Source: Sordariomycetes sp. S80-01Y | Taxonomy: Eukaryota; Ascomycota; Sordariomycetes | DNA length: 64,000 bases | Direction of reading: 5' to 3' | Assembly (NCBI GenBank): GCA_037042185.1 | Contig: JAXQJY010000033.1 | Span: 434,001-498,000 of the forward strand | Shown: piece after piece, positions 54,689-64,000 of the stretch | Position numbering within the stretch: position 1 is the stretch's first letter | How the letters are laid out: each line of letters starts with the position of its first letter | Position numbers and translations under genes: made by a program | Notes under the pieces: generated by a model | Database searches by the model: none | Told to the model about the DNA's origin: nothing | What the model saw: the letters and a program-made list of their open reading frames with translations, nothing else

Positions 54689-57600
54689 ATGGCGGGCATG
54701 TCTCCTGATATGGCCCGATCACCTTCGGTAGCATCCCCACGACTTCCCAGATCCAGGACACACAGCATATCGAGCGATAGGCCGTCGACCATAGGAGGTC
54801 ACGGCCTGGTTTCCCCGCCCGTCTCCGTCTCCCCCGAAGCCGCCTTCATCGCCGCCTCCGCGGCGTCTCAGATCGTTACGAATGACCATGATAGCCACGC
54901 GGATTCTTGGTACGATGAGTCGGGCATGCTTCCCGCTGGAGAGACCGCCCTGGTCTCGTTTCCGGCTTTGCAGTTGGTGAACAGTTTTCTCGACCAGCTT
55001 CTATTCAACTTTCTCCAAGTTTCGAAAGCCACCACTCTCTCCGCTCTGAGGCCAGCTGTCACAGAAGTCCTTAAGCCAAAATTGGCTAAAGACGCCATCA
55101 ACAATGCAGACGAGGAACTGCGAGAGTATCTGGGAGGTGGCGACGAGGATGATTACGTCCAGCCTCACGGCGCTGACCCCGGCCGTGATTGGGATCTTGA
55201 GCTCGTGTGGAAGCGCACGAGGTTACGATGCATGGTTTACTCCTCGCTGGGAGACATGGAAGAGGAGGACGAGGACCTGTACATGGAGCAAGAAAACTTG
55301 GAAATTGGGGCCGATGAGCAGATTTCAGACGTTATCTCACCAGCCGTCGCCATTTTTCTCACATCAGTACTTGAGTACATGGGTGAGCTCACCTTGACCG
55401 TCGCAGGCCAAGCATCTTATCATAGATTGCGAACCGCCTACGAGAAGGAGCTCAAGGAGGGCACCAGAAGCACCTCTGACATCGCTGATAGAATTGTGGT
55501 CGAAGAAGGCGACATGGAGCGTGTTGCGCTTGATCGAACCCTCGGCAGGCTGTGGAGGGGATGGAAGAAGCGCATCAGGGCACCCGCCGCTATGGACATT
55601 GGCGGTCGGCCCTTCTCGCGCAACTCTTTCGGCCACCACAGGAATGGCAGCAACCTCACGGACGTCTTGACCTCGAAGCCTGCCGCTAGTGACGCTGGGG
55701 ACGAGCTCAGACCAACCGCTGATGTTGCAGAGGAGGCATCCACCGACGAAGCTCGCGAAGCGACCGCAGAAGAGGCGGCCAAGGAGCCACTGGAGCCAGC
55801 AGAGGTACCTTTGCCAATGGGCGAAGAAGAGGACGATGTCGATGAAATTGAGATTCCCGGCCTCGCGTATAACAGCGATGACGAGGACGAAGAGGAGGAA
55901 GAGCTGCCTCAGCGTCCTAAGTCCTTCGTGTGGCCTAACCTTTTGGTTGCTCAGGCGCCAGCCGAGGCCCCTCAACAGCGACCGCGAAGACTCAAGCGCG
56001 AACGATCCGCCTCGCTTCCCCATTCTCGGTCCCGCTTCATCTCCGCATCCGGTGCAGCCAAGGACGAGCGCGAAGTCGTTTCGCCCATGAGCGATGAGGA
56101 CAAGTTCGAGGAGGCTGTGACGGATCAGCCAGGGGCCGAGGTCGCTACACCGGACGAGGTCAAGACGAAAGCCTCAGCCACAATGTCTGGCCCGCTCGAA
56201 GACGACGCCTACGCTATCGGCATTGCGCGCACGACTGACGACAAGGGCGCAGACTCCGGTTCCGAATACGCTGATGACGACGTCACCTACGAGAGGGCGG
56301 AGGTTATGACCTCCTCAAGAGTGTCTGTGGCTAGCAACTCCCCGTCCAACTCGGAAGAGGATGCCAAAAAGTCAAACAACGTACCCTCCAACCGTGTCAG
56401 CGTTGTTGACGTCAAACACGGCTCCCAGTCTCCCTCGATAGACGCTACGGAAAGGTCCCATGGGCGCTCTGCTAGTCTATCGCGCGTCGGTCATTCGCCA
56501 AGTCCGTCCAATGCTGAAGATTCCAGAAAGCCTAGGGGGTTTGAGACCGCTGCAAGGCCTGGAGCTGCTATCTCCCCATTGAGGTCTTCTCTGGACCGTG
56601 TCAGGAACTCTGAGACCATCTCAGAGTCCGATGAGGAGAGCGACTCGAAAGCAGACCATAAGCTGCCCCACCAGGAGCCCTCATACACCACGGCCGCTCC
56701 TGTTACCGCAGAGAACGCCCTTCCCAAGGGTCGTCAAGCAGTTGCTGCTCCGCCCCGGAGGACTTCATCCAGACATCAGCAGGTGCCTTCAAACACCAAG
56801 GTCACCATACTCAACCACTCCAGCAGCAGCGGGCCCTTTATTGACGAGGTTATACCCGAGGTGCCAGTCAAGGCTTCTAACCGCGCATCAGGCGCCCCTG
56901 ACGCAGGTTCTACCCAGCTGGGCAGACAACGGACCAGGACCACCGACTCTGAAGATGCTATGCTTCCGATCCAGACCAATACTTCTCAACGCCAGACTCA
57001 TACCTCAGGTTCATCGAGCTCGTCTGCCACGGGACGACACAAGGCCATCCGAACCTCTGAAGAGCACGTACCTTCTCATGCTGAGAGCGTTGCCCGGAAC
57101 TTTGAGCAATTGATTCAAAGCAACCAGACCATCACGTATACGCTCACGCCTGAAAATATGCGAGACATGGATGTAAGTTCACCTGACAACTCTAGTCTGC
57201 AGTACGCTAACTTCCGATCTCAGTCTCCTCGCTCTGTCGACAGTCCAGTCATGCCGCGATTCCCCGCTGGTGACCGGTCTCGCTCATCGTCCACGGCTAC
57301 GGAGGTGAAGGGTGCCCCTTCGTCCCGCATGGTCGCAGTCAGCTCCCACTCGCCAACCGAGAGGAACAACAAACCATCTCCTATCACCGTTCCTAGCTCC
57401 CAAGCCATCTCGCTGTCCAAGTCGGCAGGTCTGAAGTCCCCGACGAAACCGGCTTCACCAGAAACAACGCCTAGGTCATCCAAAGTACCCGCGTCGCTTG
57501 CTCGCGACGCCCGTGTACCGACCGATTCGACGGCTGATTTCGCCGAGTTCATCAAGTCTACCGGACCTCCGGGCGACAAAGTCCCGCCTCCCCACCGGAA

Positions 57601-58723
57601 CGGAGCAGCTCACACCTCCACTCCCTCAAAGACTAGCTTGGAGAACCGTCGCGTTTCCAGCACGAGCAACCGGAACCGCTACCAGCCTCGCGATGCGGCT
57701 GTCGACGAGAACGGTGACAACTCTGACCTGATCGACTTTCTGCGCCAGGGTCCCGCAAGTTCCAACCCGAACCCTCGAATCCCCAGGCATGTTGCTCCTT
57801 TCCGCAACACTATGGATAGCGAGCACATGTCCTCCGCCGCTGGCGGGCGCGCAGTGGACGCCACTATTCCCGAGGTCCGCAACAGCCAAGCCTCAACCTC
57901 TGTCACAGAGCCCTCAATCCAATCCTCCGCCAACTCCAACACTGCCCTCCTCAAGACCAAGGCTCAGCCTGCGCCGCACAGGAGCAACATGTTCGACGAA
58001 GATGACATGATGCCCAAACGCAAACAACGTCGCGTGCGTGACCCCTACGCCATTGACTTCTCGGACGAGGAGGAGGACGAGGCCTTCATGGTCACACCCA
58101 AGCCGCCTGTCAAGAAAGAAGAGAGTCTGGCGGAGTTCTTGAAGAATTACGACCCTCCACCTGAACCAGTCGCGCAGCCGGTGAGCCAGAAAATACCCAA
58201 GAAGAAGGCGTCCGCTCCTAGCCTTATGGGACGCTTCAACCGCGCTGCTTTTGGCAGGGAGAACTTTAGCAGGGACAAGGAGGTGAAAGGGACGCCTGCT
58301 CCCACGAACCCCAAACCTGTTCCTGAGTCGAGGTCATTGAGCTCGAGGGTTGGCACGGCCAACAGCGCTTCTTCCCGTGGCCATATACCCATCCAAGTGA
58401 ACATGCCATCCGGTTACGACAAGTACGGCTCGCTCACATCATCGGCTTCTCAGCCACGCAGCACCCCCGGGGGCGGCGTGCTCTCAGGTGGTCCGGTTTC
58501 TTCAGGGCGTAAGGTTCCCATGAAGAAGTTTGAGCCCCGCGAACCCACACCCGCGACCAGCAGAACGGGTACAGCTGACCTAGCCGCGTTCTTGAGGGAT
58601 AGCGAGCCTCCGCCTAGTCTGGCTGCTCCATCACGGATGCAGAGCACAGGCACCGGTGGTGAGGGACGGGAGAACGTGAGTTTGAGCAAGATGTTTGGTA
58701 GGAGGAAGAAGCCAGTGCTCTGA
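54689..58723 (+). CDS. Large conserved disordered protein with repeated FL/FI motifs
   Basis: The frame is open for 1,344 codons, but 57173-57223 has GTAAGT, a GCTAAC branch and CAG over 51 in-frame bases, so the spliced product is probably 1,327 residues. The N-terminal part is Ser/Pro-rich, then a helical region at about 80-220 ('ALQLVNSFLDQLLFNFLQVS', 'ALRPAVTEVLKPKLAKDAI') looks like a histone-fold-type pair of helices. The remainder is acidic and Ser-rich disorder with a basic/acidic patch 'KRKQRRVRDPYAIDFSDEEE'. Four copies of a short motif lie in the last third: 'ADFAEFIKSTGPP', 'SDLIDFLRQGP', 'ESLAEFLKNYDPPP' and 'ADLAAFLRDSEPPP'. I recognise it as the kind of protein conserved in Pezizomycotina but know no function. 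The patterns suggest a scaffold that binds a repeated partner. Confidence 0.8.
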   Translation: MAGMSPDMARSPSVASPRLPRSRTHSISSDRPSTIGGHGLVSPPVSVSPEAAFIAASAASQIVTNDHDSHADSWYDESGMLPAGETALVSFPALQLVNSFLDQLLFNFLQVSKATTLSALRPAVTEVLKPKLAKDAINNADEELREYLGGGDEDDYVQPHGADPGRDWDLELVWKRTRLRCMVYSSLGDMEEEDEDLYMEQENLEIGADEQISDVISPAVAIFLTSVLEYMGELTLTVAGQASYHRLRTAYEKELKEGTRSTSDIADRIVVEEGDMERVALDRTLGRLWRGWKKRIRAPAAMDIGGRPFSRNSFGHHRNGSNLTDVLTSKPAASDAGDELRPTADVAEEASTDEAREATAEEAAKEPLEPAEVPLPMGEEEDDVDEIEIPGLAYNSDDEDEEEEELPQRPKSFVWPNLLVAQAPAEAPQQRPRRLKRERSASLPHSRSRFISASGAAKDEREVVSPMSDEDKFEEAVTDQPGAEVATPDEVKTKASATMSGPLEDDAYAIGIARTTDDKGADSGSEYADDDVTYERAEVMTSSRVSVASNSPSNSEEDAKKSNNVPSNRVSVVDVKHGSQSPSIDATERSHGRSASLSRVGHSPSPSNAEDSRKPRGFETAARPGAAISPLRSSLDRVRNSETISESDEESDSKADHKLPHQEPSYTTAAPVTAENALPKGRQAVAAPPRRTSSRHQQVPSNTKVTILNHSSSSGPFIDEVIPEVPVKASNRASGAPDAGSTQLGRQRTRTTDSEDAMLPIQTNTSQRQTHTSGSSSSSATGRHKAIRTSEEHVPSHAESVARNFEQLIQSNQTITYTLTPENMRDMDVSSPDNSSLQYANFRSQSPRSVDSPVMPRFPAGDRSRSSSTATEVKGAPSSRMVAVSSHSPTERNNKPSPITVPSSQAISLSKSAGLKSPTKPASPETTPRSSKVPASLARDARVPTDSTADFAEFIKSTGPPGDKVPPPHRNGAAHTSTPSKTSLENRRVSSTSNRNRYQPRDAAVDENGDNSDLIDFLRQGPASSNPNPRIPRHVAPFRNTMDSEHMSSAAGGRAVDATIPEVRNSQASTSVTEPSIQSSANSNTALLKTKAQPAPHRSNMFDEDDMMPKRKQRRVRDPYAIDFSDEEEDEAFMVTPKPPVKKEESLAEFLKNYDPPPEPVAQPVSQKIPKKKASAPSLMGRFNRAAFGRENFSRDKEVKGTPAPTNPKPVPESRSLSSRVGTANSASSRGHIPIQVNMPSGYDKYGSLTSSASQPRSTPGGGVLSGGPVSSGRKVPMKKFEPREPTPATSRTGTADLAAFLRDSEPPPSLAAPSRMQSTGTGGEGRENVSLSKMFGRRKKPVL

Positions 58724-59360
58724 GCACCTGGCTTCGCCATCCTCTACGCGGTCTACAACTTCTGCGATTTCTTCTCAGCCCTCGAGCTCTGGTTCTGATC
58801 TACGCTACGCCTACGACTTTTACTTCTTCATGAGGCCATGTACTACTCTTTTTACCCGAGATAATTCCCCTCTTTCGGACATTCACGACCAACTTTTATT
58901 CTTGTTCATCGCCACACACGCTCATCCATCTTGGGAGGACACCCACGAATTGTTTCTTAATGTCATTTGAATTCTTTCGCTTCGATACCAACACGCAGAA
59001 AACTTGGTGCGGGCATGCTGGCAGAGGTCTAGAGAGAGGTGCTGCATGTACAGAAGAGAGGGCGGACGGAGACTGGATGACGGAGGTCTCCTATGATAGT
59101 TTGATGAATGAATCTACCAATTTCTACACAATCCGTTCCTGGGCTAGCAATTCCCAATGAAGCTCCCAGAAATGTACGGTGGTGAAGCAAGCGAAGAACA
59201 AGCTCTTCGCTCCCGCGAGTTGCGCGGTGCCTAGATCTAGCAACGTAGTTAAGATCTCGACATCACGCATCGAATCTGGAGGCTGCTGAGAAGCAGTCTT
59301 CACGAACTGCACTGGCGTCCTGTGGAATCTCGATGTTTTCTAAGGAACTCCTCTCACATT
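58724..59360. other. Convergent intergenic region
   Basis: About 640 bases holding the 3' ends of the disordered-protein gene and the DAO-type gene. T-rich, with no gene seen. Confidence 0.5.
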
Positions 59361-60740
59361 TCATAATTTAGGTCTAGTAGAGACGTTGTCCTCCCATAAG
59401 GACTGCAGAGACTCCTTCAAGGGACTTCCCTTTGCCGTTATCCTTGCCTTACTCGTCTTGAAGACTCGGGGAACTCCCGATTGCTCAATGGGGGTCCCGT
59501 TCCTCACCAGCGCAGCAACGGCTCTGCTCGACAGCAGTATCTCCGGCATCCCATGCCCCGAAAAGCCCGCGATGACGAACTGCCCCGGCTTTTCCGGTAC
59601 CTCGCCGATGTGCGGCACGAAGTCGGAGCTGTAGCCCATGACGCCCGTCCAGACGTCCGTGACCGTGGCCTGGCTGCCCTCCCAGCCGCGGAAGTGACGC
59701 TGCATGTAGCCGTCGAAGTACGACACGGCCTCCTCGACCAGCTCGTCGTCGCGCACGTTGTCGAACCACCTGTCCTTGTTGTGCCAGAAGCGCTGCCTCG
59801 CGCCGCCGACGATGATGCTGCCGTCCGCGCGGGGGATGAGGTAGTCGTTGTTCCGCGCGTCGAAGCGGATGCCGTATGTGTTTACCAGGTGCGGCGTGTT
59901 GGGGCCGTGCGGTGAGGCGATGCGGCTGCATATACCGCGGACGGGGACTATGCGGTCCTTGTACTCGGGAAGAATGGAAGCCGTGTAGCCGTTGGTTGCG
60001 TAGATGACCTTGGAGGCGTGGACGGCGCCACGATCAGTGTGGACGGTCCATCTGCCGTCGGCGTCGGGGCTCAACGAGACCGAGTCGACAGGTGTGTTGG
60101 TCTGCAGGTTCAGCCCCTTCTTGAGGAGCTTCTCGAGAAGTTGATGCACCATCTTTGCGGGCCAGAGGTGCGCCGCCGTGAAGGTGAAGGCGCAACGCGC
60201 ACCCTTAACGCCCGAGACTCGTTCTGCATCGCTCTCAGGAACGAGTTGCACGTCGCTCAGATCGACAGCCCCGGCCTCGATGAGCTTGCGGTACGCCGCC
60301 TCGGTCTGCCGGGCATGCTGGGCATCCAGATAGACGTCAACGGCACGGGTCAGGTGAAAGTCGCAGTCCAGGCCCTCCATTTCGACCAAGTCCTTGACAG
60401 CACGGACGTTCGACGCTTCGAACGCGGCCAGCTTGGCAGCCTCCTCCAGCCCGAACATCTCGGCATACTTGGGAACGTTGAAGTACGTGTCCGGCTTGAC
60501 GTGGCCGCCGTTGCGCCCGGACGCGCCCGAGCAGACGCCCCTGGCCTCGAGGAGGACGACAGACAGGGATGGCTCTTCCTGAAGGAGATGGTAGGCTGTC
60601 GCCACGCCGGCGAATCCTGCGCCCACGATGAGGACGTCGCATGTGGAGGGGAGGGTTGTGGTGGTGCGGTGGTTGTCGAGGGGCCGCGGGTGGGCGTTCC
60701 AAAAGGAGCGCACCGGGTTGGCGACGGGTTTGCGGGACAT
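59361..60740 (-). CDS. DAO-type FAD-dependent oxidoreductase
   Basis: Single exon, 459 residues, ATG at 60740. The N-terminal dinucleotide-binding motif is 'VLIVGAGFAGVATAYHLL' (GxGxxG), followed by 'LLEARGVCSGASGRNGGHV', the family's SGRNGG flavin contact. Later 'YATNGYTASILPEYKDRIV' and the C-terminal 'IAGFSGHGMPEILLSSRAV' close the FAD site. This is the glycine/D-amino-acid-oxidase-like (DAO, DadA) superfamily, close in pattern to gamma-glutamylputrescine-oxidase-like fungal enzymes. These deaminate amines or N-methyl amino acids with H2O2 or a reduced acceptor. The substrate is unknown. No signal peptide or C-terminal SKL is seen. Codon use is markedly GC-rich, as in the next two genes. 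Confidence 0.92.
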   Translation of the reverse strand: MSRKPVANPVRSFWNAHPRPLDNHRTTTTLPSTCDVLIVGAGFAGVATAYHLLQEEPSLSVVLLEARGVCSGASGRNGGHVKPDTYFNVPKYAEMFGLEEAAKLAAFEASNVRAVKDLVEMEGLDCDFHLTRAVDVYLDAQHARQTEAAYRKLIEAGAVDLSDVQLVPESDAERVSGVKGARCAFTFTAAHLWPAKMVHQLLEKLLKKGLNLQTNTPVDSVSLSPDADGRWTVHTDRGAVHASKVIYATNGYTASILPEYKDRIVPVRGICSRIASPHGPNTPHLVNTYGIRFDARNNDYLIPRADGSIIVGGARQRFWHNKDRWFDNVRDDELVEEAVSYFDGYMQRHFRGWEGSQATVTDVWTGVMGYSSDFVPHIGEVPEKPGQFVIAGFSGHGMPEILLSSRAVAALVRNGTPIEQSGVPRVFKTSKARITAKGSPLKESLQSLWEDNVSTRPKL

Positions 60741-61252
60741 GGCGGATGTAGGAGAGCCTGTAGTTTGAGAAAAGAGAAAAGGGATTCGGTGCTACTGCAG
60801 TAGAGAGATAGATGCTGACATCTGTGAGGTTGGTCTACGTTGTGTCTGCGCGCGCTGTGAGTGGCCGAGCAAGACGGGCCGGACCAAACTGGGAAGACAC
60901 GTACAAGTCGAGCTCAACAAGACGCTGACTCGGATTACTACAGCTAAACCAAGGTGATGTAGCGCTTATTCTCATATTAAACCCGCTCTTATCAATGCTT
61001 TAATCCATCTCTCAGGGGGTCTATCTCCAATACAGTGCCTATCACACGTGGTCTATTACCAGCACTATCCCAGTAGATGCGATAGACCGCCCGGGACCGT
61101 CCCGCCGGCTATGCACCCTGCGATTGCCGGCCCCTTGACGCGTCCCAGGACATTGTGCATATCGTTATGTTTCCTTGGATTTTACATTAATACTACCACC
61201 TAGGTGCCTAGTCTGGTGAGCTGCACGGCTGTGCATTCGCACGGCTTCCCGG
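60741..61252. other. Intergenic region between DAO and HAD genes
   Basis: About 510 bases, AT-richer than the flanking coding DNA. No gene was seen. Confidence 0.5.
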
Positions 61253-61981
61253 TCACGATCCGGTCCCGGACCTTGACTTTGCTATGATGCCCCGCGCCAT
61301 GGCCGGGAAGTCGTCGGCCATGACATCCATCTCCCCAAACAGGTCTGTACACGGTTCCTTCTCCCACACGGTGCAGTACGCGCCCTTGAAGCCCGTCGAC
61401 CTGGCCGCCGAGACGTCCCACATGTGCGCCGCCGCGAACCAGGCCTCCTCCTCGCCGAACCGGTCGAGCAGCGGCTGGTACGACTCCGGCGCCGGCTTCC
61501 CAATGCCCAGCGTGTCGCACGACATGAAGTTCTCGATGGGCATGTCGATGCCGTTGTTGGTGAAGTAGCCCCTGACGCGGTGCACGTCCCCCGCCGTGAA
61601 GGCCCAGACGGTGAAGCCCGCCTCGCGCAGCAGCCGGAAGCACTCGGCCACTCCCGGCCGCGCCTCGAGCTTCATGAACTGCGCCAGGATGTAGTCCAGG
61701 TCCTCGTCGGTAGCGAACCGGCGCGGCTCCTCGATGCCGGCCATCCAGAGCATGCGGTAGAAGAGGCTCTTGAAGACGTCGTAGAAGCGCACGTAGCGCT
61801 TTGAGATGCTGAGGTACGTGTACTCGCGCTCCGCCGCCTCGAACCACGTGTAGCCCAGCAGCTTGGGCTTGATGCATTCCGCGCGCAGACGCTCGCCGAG
61901 GCGCGACTCGAGGGCCTCGAAGATGGCGTCGTAGGACACGCAGGTGCCGACGACGTCGAAGACGACATGCTTGGGCGACAT
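61253..61981 (-). CDS. 2-haloacid-dehalogenase-like HAD hydrolase
   Basis: I use the ATG at 61981 (242 residues); the frame is open further up but the upstream part is not protein-like. HAD motif I is 'VVFDVVGTCVSYD' with nucleophile D9, and the second motif-I aspartate is absent, as in L-2-haloacid dehalogenases (FDxxGT). Motif II is in 'TVWAFTAGD', the lysine is in 'LGIGKPAPESYQ', and motif IV 'AAHMWDVSAARSTGFKGAY' matches the haloacid dehalogenase form. The protein would hydrolyse a carbon-halogen or related ester bond in the cytosol; many fungal members have unknown substrates. The coding part is strongly GC-rich. It is divergent from the MFS gene. Confidence 0.87.
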   Translation of the reverse strand: MSPKHVVFDVVGTCVSYDAIFEALESRLGERLRAECIKPKLLGYTWFEAAEREYTYLSISKRYVRFYDVFKSLFYRMLWMAGIEEPRRFATDEDLDYILAQFMKLEARPGVAECFRLLREAGFTVWAFTAGDVHRVRGYFTNNGIDMPIENFMSCDTLGIGKPAPESYQPLLDRFGEEEAWFAAAHMWDVSAARSTGFKGAYCTVWEKEPCTDLFGEMDVMADDFPAMARGIIAKSRSGTGS

Positions 61982-62682
61982 CTTGGACGCTGGTGACCTG
62001 GTAGCTTCTGGGAGAATGTACTTGATCAAGGTGTTGACGAGGTTGAGTTGATGCCACACGCTGCTCTGGAGATGTCTGAAATAGGTGGAAGGCGTATGGC
62101 AGGGATGGTGTAGTCGACTTCCGAATCGAGTCACTGGTGACCACGTCAAGACAGGCGCGCTGCTCACAGTGCAACCTGTCCAGACACGTCGGAGATCAAG
62201 ACGAGCAGGAAATAAGTCACAGCCGGCCCGGTGTAAATGATGCTCGAGACCGGCAGGCTGGCACAGACCCGGGCCGGTCGTGGGGTAGCGCGCAGCGATA
62301 CGTCGGAGGGGACGCCGATAGCCATTGTCCATATCTCGTCCCCTCGTGGTTTGATGACAGCCGGAGCCACTGAGCGTTCGCCATGCCCTGGCTGGGAGTG
62401 GAGGACCAGATTGGACTAGACCACTTTCCAACAAGCTCTGTGCTCCATTGGCTGCCTTTTTATCTATTCTGGAGATTCGAATGCGGTGGAGTCAGTGGAG
62501 CGATATCAAACCTGGGGTAGCGAAGCAGAACGCCGGTAATCCAACAACTGTACCATGCGGCATAAGAAGGTTCCGTCAGGTCTTCGAAACGATGCTTTGC
62601 TCTGTCACTCTCACCTTCCAGGCATTTACTCCTCGGAAACGTACATCGACCATTGTCTACTTCTGCTGCGGCGCTTGACACC
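61982..62682. promoter_or_regulatory. Divergent promoter of the HAD and MFS genes
   Basis: The 701 bases between the two ATGs carry no recognisable gene. The sharp drop in GC compared with both coding parts supports the start positions chosen. Confidence 0.45.
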
Positions 62683-64000
62683 ATGGCCGACATCAAGCCC
62701 GCTCCCACCAATACGGGTCGCTCCACGGTAGAGGGCGAGACTGAGGTCGTGGGCGACCTGAAGGCCAACCTCTCCGAGCATGATCTGCAGCTCGAAAGAG
62801 CGTTGAGAGACTATGTGCCTGGCTCGGACGCCGAGAAGCGTCTCGTGCGCAAGTTGGACCTCTTCATGATGCCTACGCTGTGGATCATGTATATCCTGGC
62901 TTACATTGATCGGCAAAACATTGTGAGACTATAATCGGACAACGTTGCTTAGTGCGTAGCTAACTGACTGCAGGGGAATGCTAGAGTGGCTGGTATGGGC
63001 GACGACCTGAAAATCAGCGACTCGGAGTACGCCATGCTCCTGTCCATCTTCTTCATCGGCTACCTCATCTGCGAGGTGCCGTCCAACCTCATCCTGACCC
63101 GGTCCCGTCCGTCCTGGTACCTCCCGGGCATCATGATTGTCTGGGGCACCGTCTGCTCGTGCATGTCGGCGGCGCGCAACTACGAGGGCATGCTCGCCAT
63201 GCGCTTCTTCCTCGGATGCATCGAGGCCGGCTTCTTCCCGGGCGTGCTGTACCTCATGACGTGCTGGTACAAGAAGGCCGAGATCGGGAAGCGCTTCTCC
63301 ATCTTCTTCACCGCGTCCGTCTTCTCGGGCGCCCTCAGCGGCCTGCTGGCCGGGGCCATCACGAGCAGCATGGAGGGCGTCCACGGGATGCGAGGCTGGC
63401 GCTGGCTGTACCTGATCGAGGGCGTCGTCACCGTCGGCTGCGCCATCGTGTTCAAGTTCGTGCTGCTCGACTTCCCCGAGACGGCGAGCAGGAAGCTGAG
63501 CCTCGAGGAGCGCCAGCTCGCGGCCGTGCGCATGATGCACGACCGCAGCACCACGGCGGCTCGACACGGCACCAAGCTCACGCACTGGCAGGCCATCAAG
63601 GCCGCCTTCGCGGACCCGCGCACCTACGTCTTCACGCTCCTCTTCGTCATGGACCTGGGATCCTGCACCATCTCGTACTTCATCCCCACCATCGTGGCCG
63701 AGATGGGCTACGCGAGCACCACGGCCCAGTACATGACCATCCCCATCTGGATGGTGGGCGCCGTCTTCCTCGTCGTGCTGTCCTGGACGGCCGACCGCAC
63801 GGGGGACCGCGTCTGGCACGTGGCCGGCTGCCTGTTCCTGAGCTTCGCCTGCACCATCGTCTGCGTCGCCGTCAGCAACGCCACGGTGCAGTACGTGATG
63901 CTGTGCTTCTACATTGCCGGGCTCTACACGGCGCTTCCGCTCATCCTCAACTGGGCGTCCGAGGTCATCTCCCTGCCGGCGGAGAAGCGCGCCGTCGTCG
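62683..64000 (+). CDS. Dal5-like MFS transporter (anion:cation symporter), cut by the window end
   Basis: Exon 1 is 62683-62922 and exon 2 begins at 62974 and runs off the window; 422 codons are visible. The intron has GTGAGA, a GCTAAC branch and CAG. Upstream in-frame codons begin at TTG, so ATG 62683 is used. Motifs of the allantoate/nicotinate-permease family (Dal5, ACS) are clear: 'RKLDLFMMPTLWIMYILAYI', 'DRQNIGNARVAGM' (rebuilt across the intron), 'EVPSNLILTRSRPSWYLPG', 'RFFLGCIEAGFFPGVLYLM' and 'SCTISYFIPTIVAEMG'. The family imports organic anions, vitamins or short peptides with protons. The substrate is unknown; with a DAO-type oxidase and a HAD hydrolase next to it, import of a nitrogenous or halogenated acid is a possibility only. 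Confidence 0.9.

Noticed and set aside
60018-60803. 261-codon plus-strand frame opposite the DAO gene
   Set aside because: Antisense shadow of a GC-rich gene; the minus strand encodes a clear FAD oxidoreductase.
61982-62434. N-terminal extension of the HAD protein
   Set aside because: About 150 in-frame codons precede ATG 61981, but they are not protein-like and the HAD fold begins directly at VVFDVVGT.
62929-63819. 296-codon minus-strand frame opposite the Dal5-like gene
   Set aside because: Antisense shadow: Asp/Arg/Glu/Gly-rich translation caused by GC-rich third positions of the transporter.
1-64000. Transposons, retroelements, CRISPR arrays, tRNA or rRNA genes
   Set aside because: No reverse transcriptase, integrase, transposase, terminal repeats, spacer arrays or tRNA B-box patterns were noticed by eye; a tRNA scan and repeat masking would be needed to exclude short ones.

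Overview
This window comes from a filamentous ascomycete (Pezizomycotina). The genes are monocistronic, lie on both strands, and carry many short introns of about 42-72 bases with GTRNGT-like donors, CTRAY branch points and AG acceptors. The protein families are typical of moulds: Zn2Cys6 regulator, CYP450, secreted FAD oxidase, MFS sugar permeases, GH31, an LEA-like 'allergen', and a giant GT4 membrane protein. A Sordariomycete-like genome is my guess only. I saw no retroelement, CRISPR array, rRNA or tRNA gene.

Layout. 1-2.1 kb: gene-free. 2.1-10.8 kb: a 2,856-residue multi-pass membrane protein ending in a PelF-like GT4 glycosyltransferase. 11.0-12.9 kb: ferric/NADPH-oxidase-type reductase (minus). 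12.9-16.0 kb: gene-free. 16-18.4 kb: sugar permease and GNAT acetyltransferase. 19.6-20.9 kb: a deaminase-fold protein of the OTT_1508-like type. 21.4-22.4 kb: LEA-like stress protein. 24.8-32.1 kb: a compact group of secreted BBE-type FAD oxidase, seven-exon sugar-type MFS transporter, carboxymuconolactone-decarboxylase-like protein and P450, with no backbone synthase. 32.4-38.7 kb: housekeeping genes (RVS167-type BAR/SH3 protein, mitochondrial cysteine desulfurase NFS1, CsbD-like stress protein). 40.2 kb: a possible small Cys-rich protein. 41.1-51.1 kb: a candidate catabolic group of secreted DJ-1/PfpI protein, IlvD/EDD dehydratase, GH31 alpha-xylosidase, Zn2Cys6 regulator and extended SDR. 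51.1-54.7 kb: gene-free, ending in a pyrimidine-rich leader. 54.7-58.7 kb: a long, mostly disordered conserved protein. 59.4-64 kb: GC-rich DAO-type FAD oxidoreductase, haloacid-dehalogenase-like hydrolase and a Dal5-like MFS transporter cut by the window end.

How the genes may work together. The 41-51 kb group is the most suggestive. An intracellular alpha-xylosidase would release xylose or related sugars, an SDR and an IlvD-type dehydratase could act on sugar or sugar acid, and the Zn2Cys6 factor sits between them. CGG-containing repeats lie upstream of the alpha-xylosidase (tandem 11-mers) and in the regulator/SDR divergent promoter (8-base inverted repeat). The dehydratase has DHAD-type motifs and no visible transit peptide, so a DHAD paralogue with another role is an equal alternative. 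Gene structures worth attention are an 8-base microexon in the dehydratase, a GC-AG intron inside the zinc-cluster codons of the regulator, and stopless introns (69 and 51 bases) that can be misread as coding.
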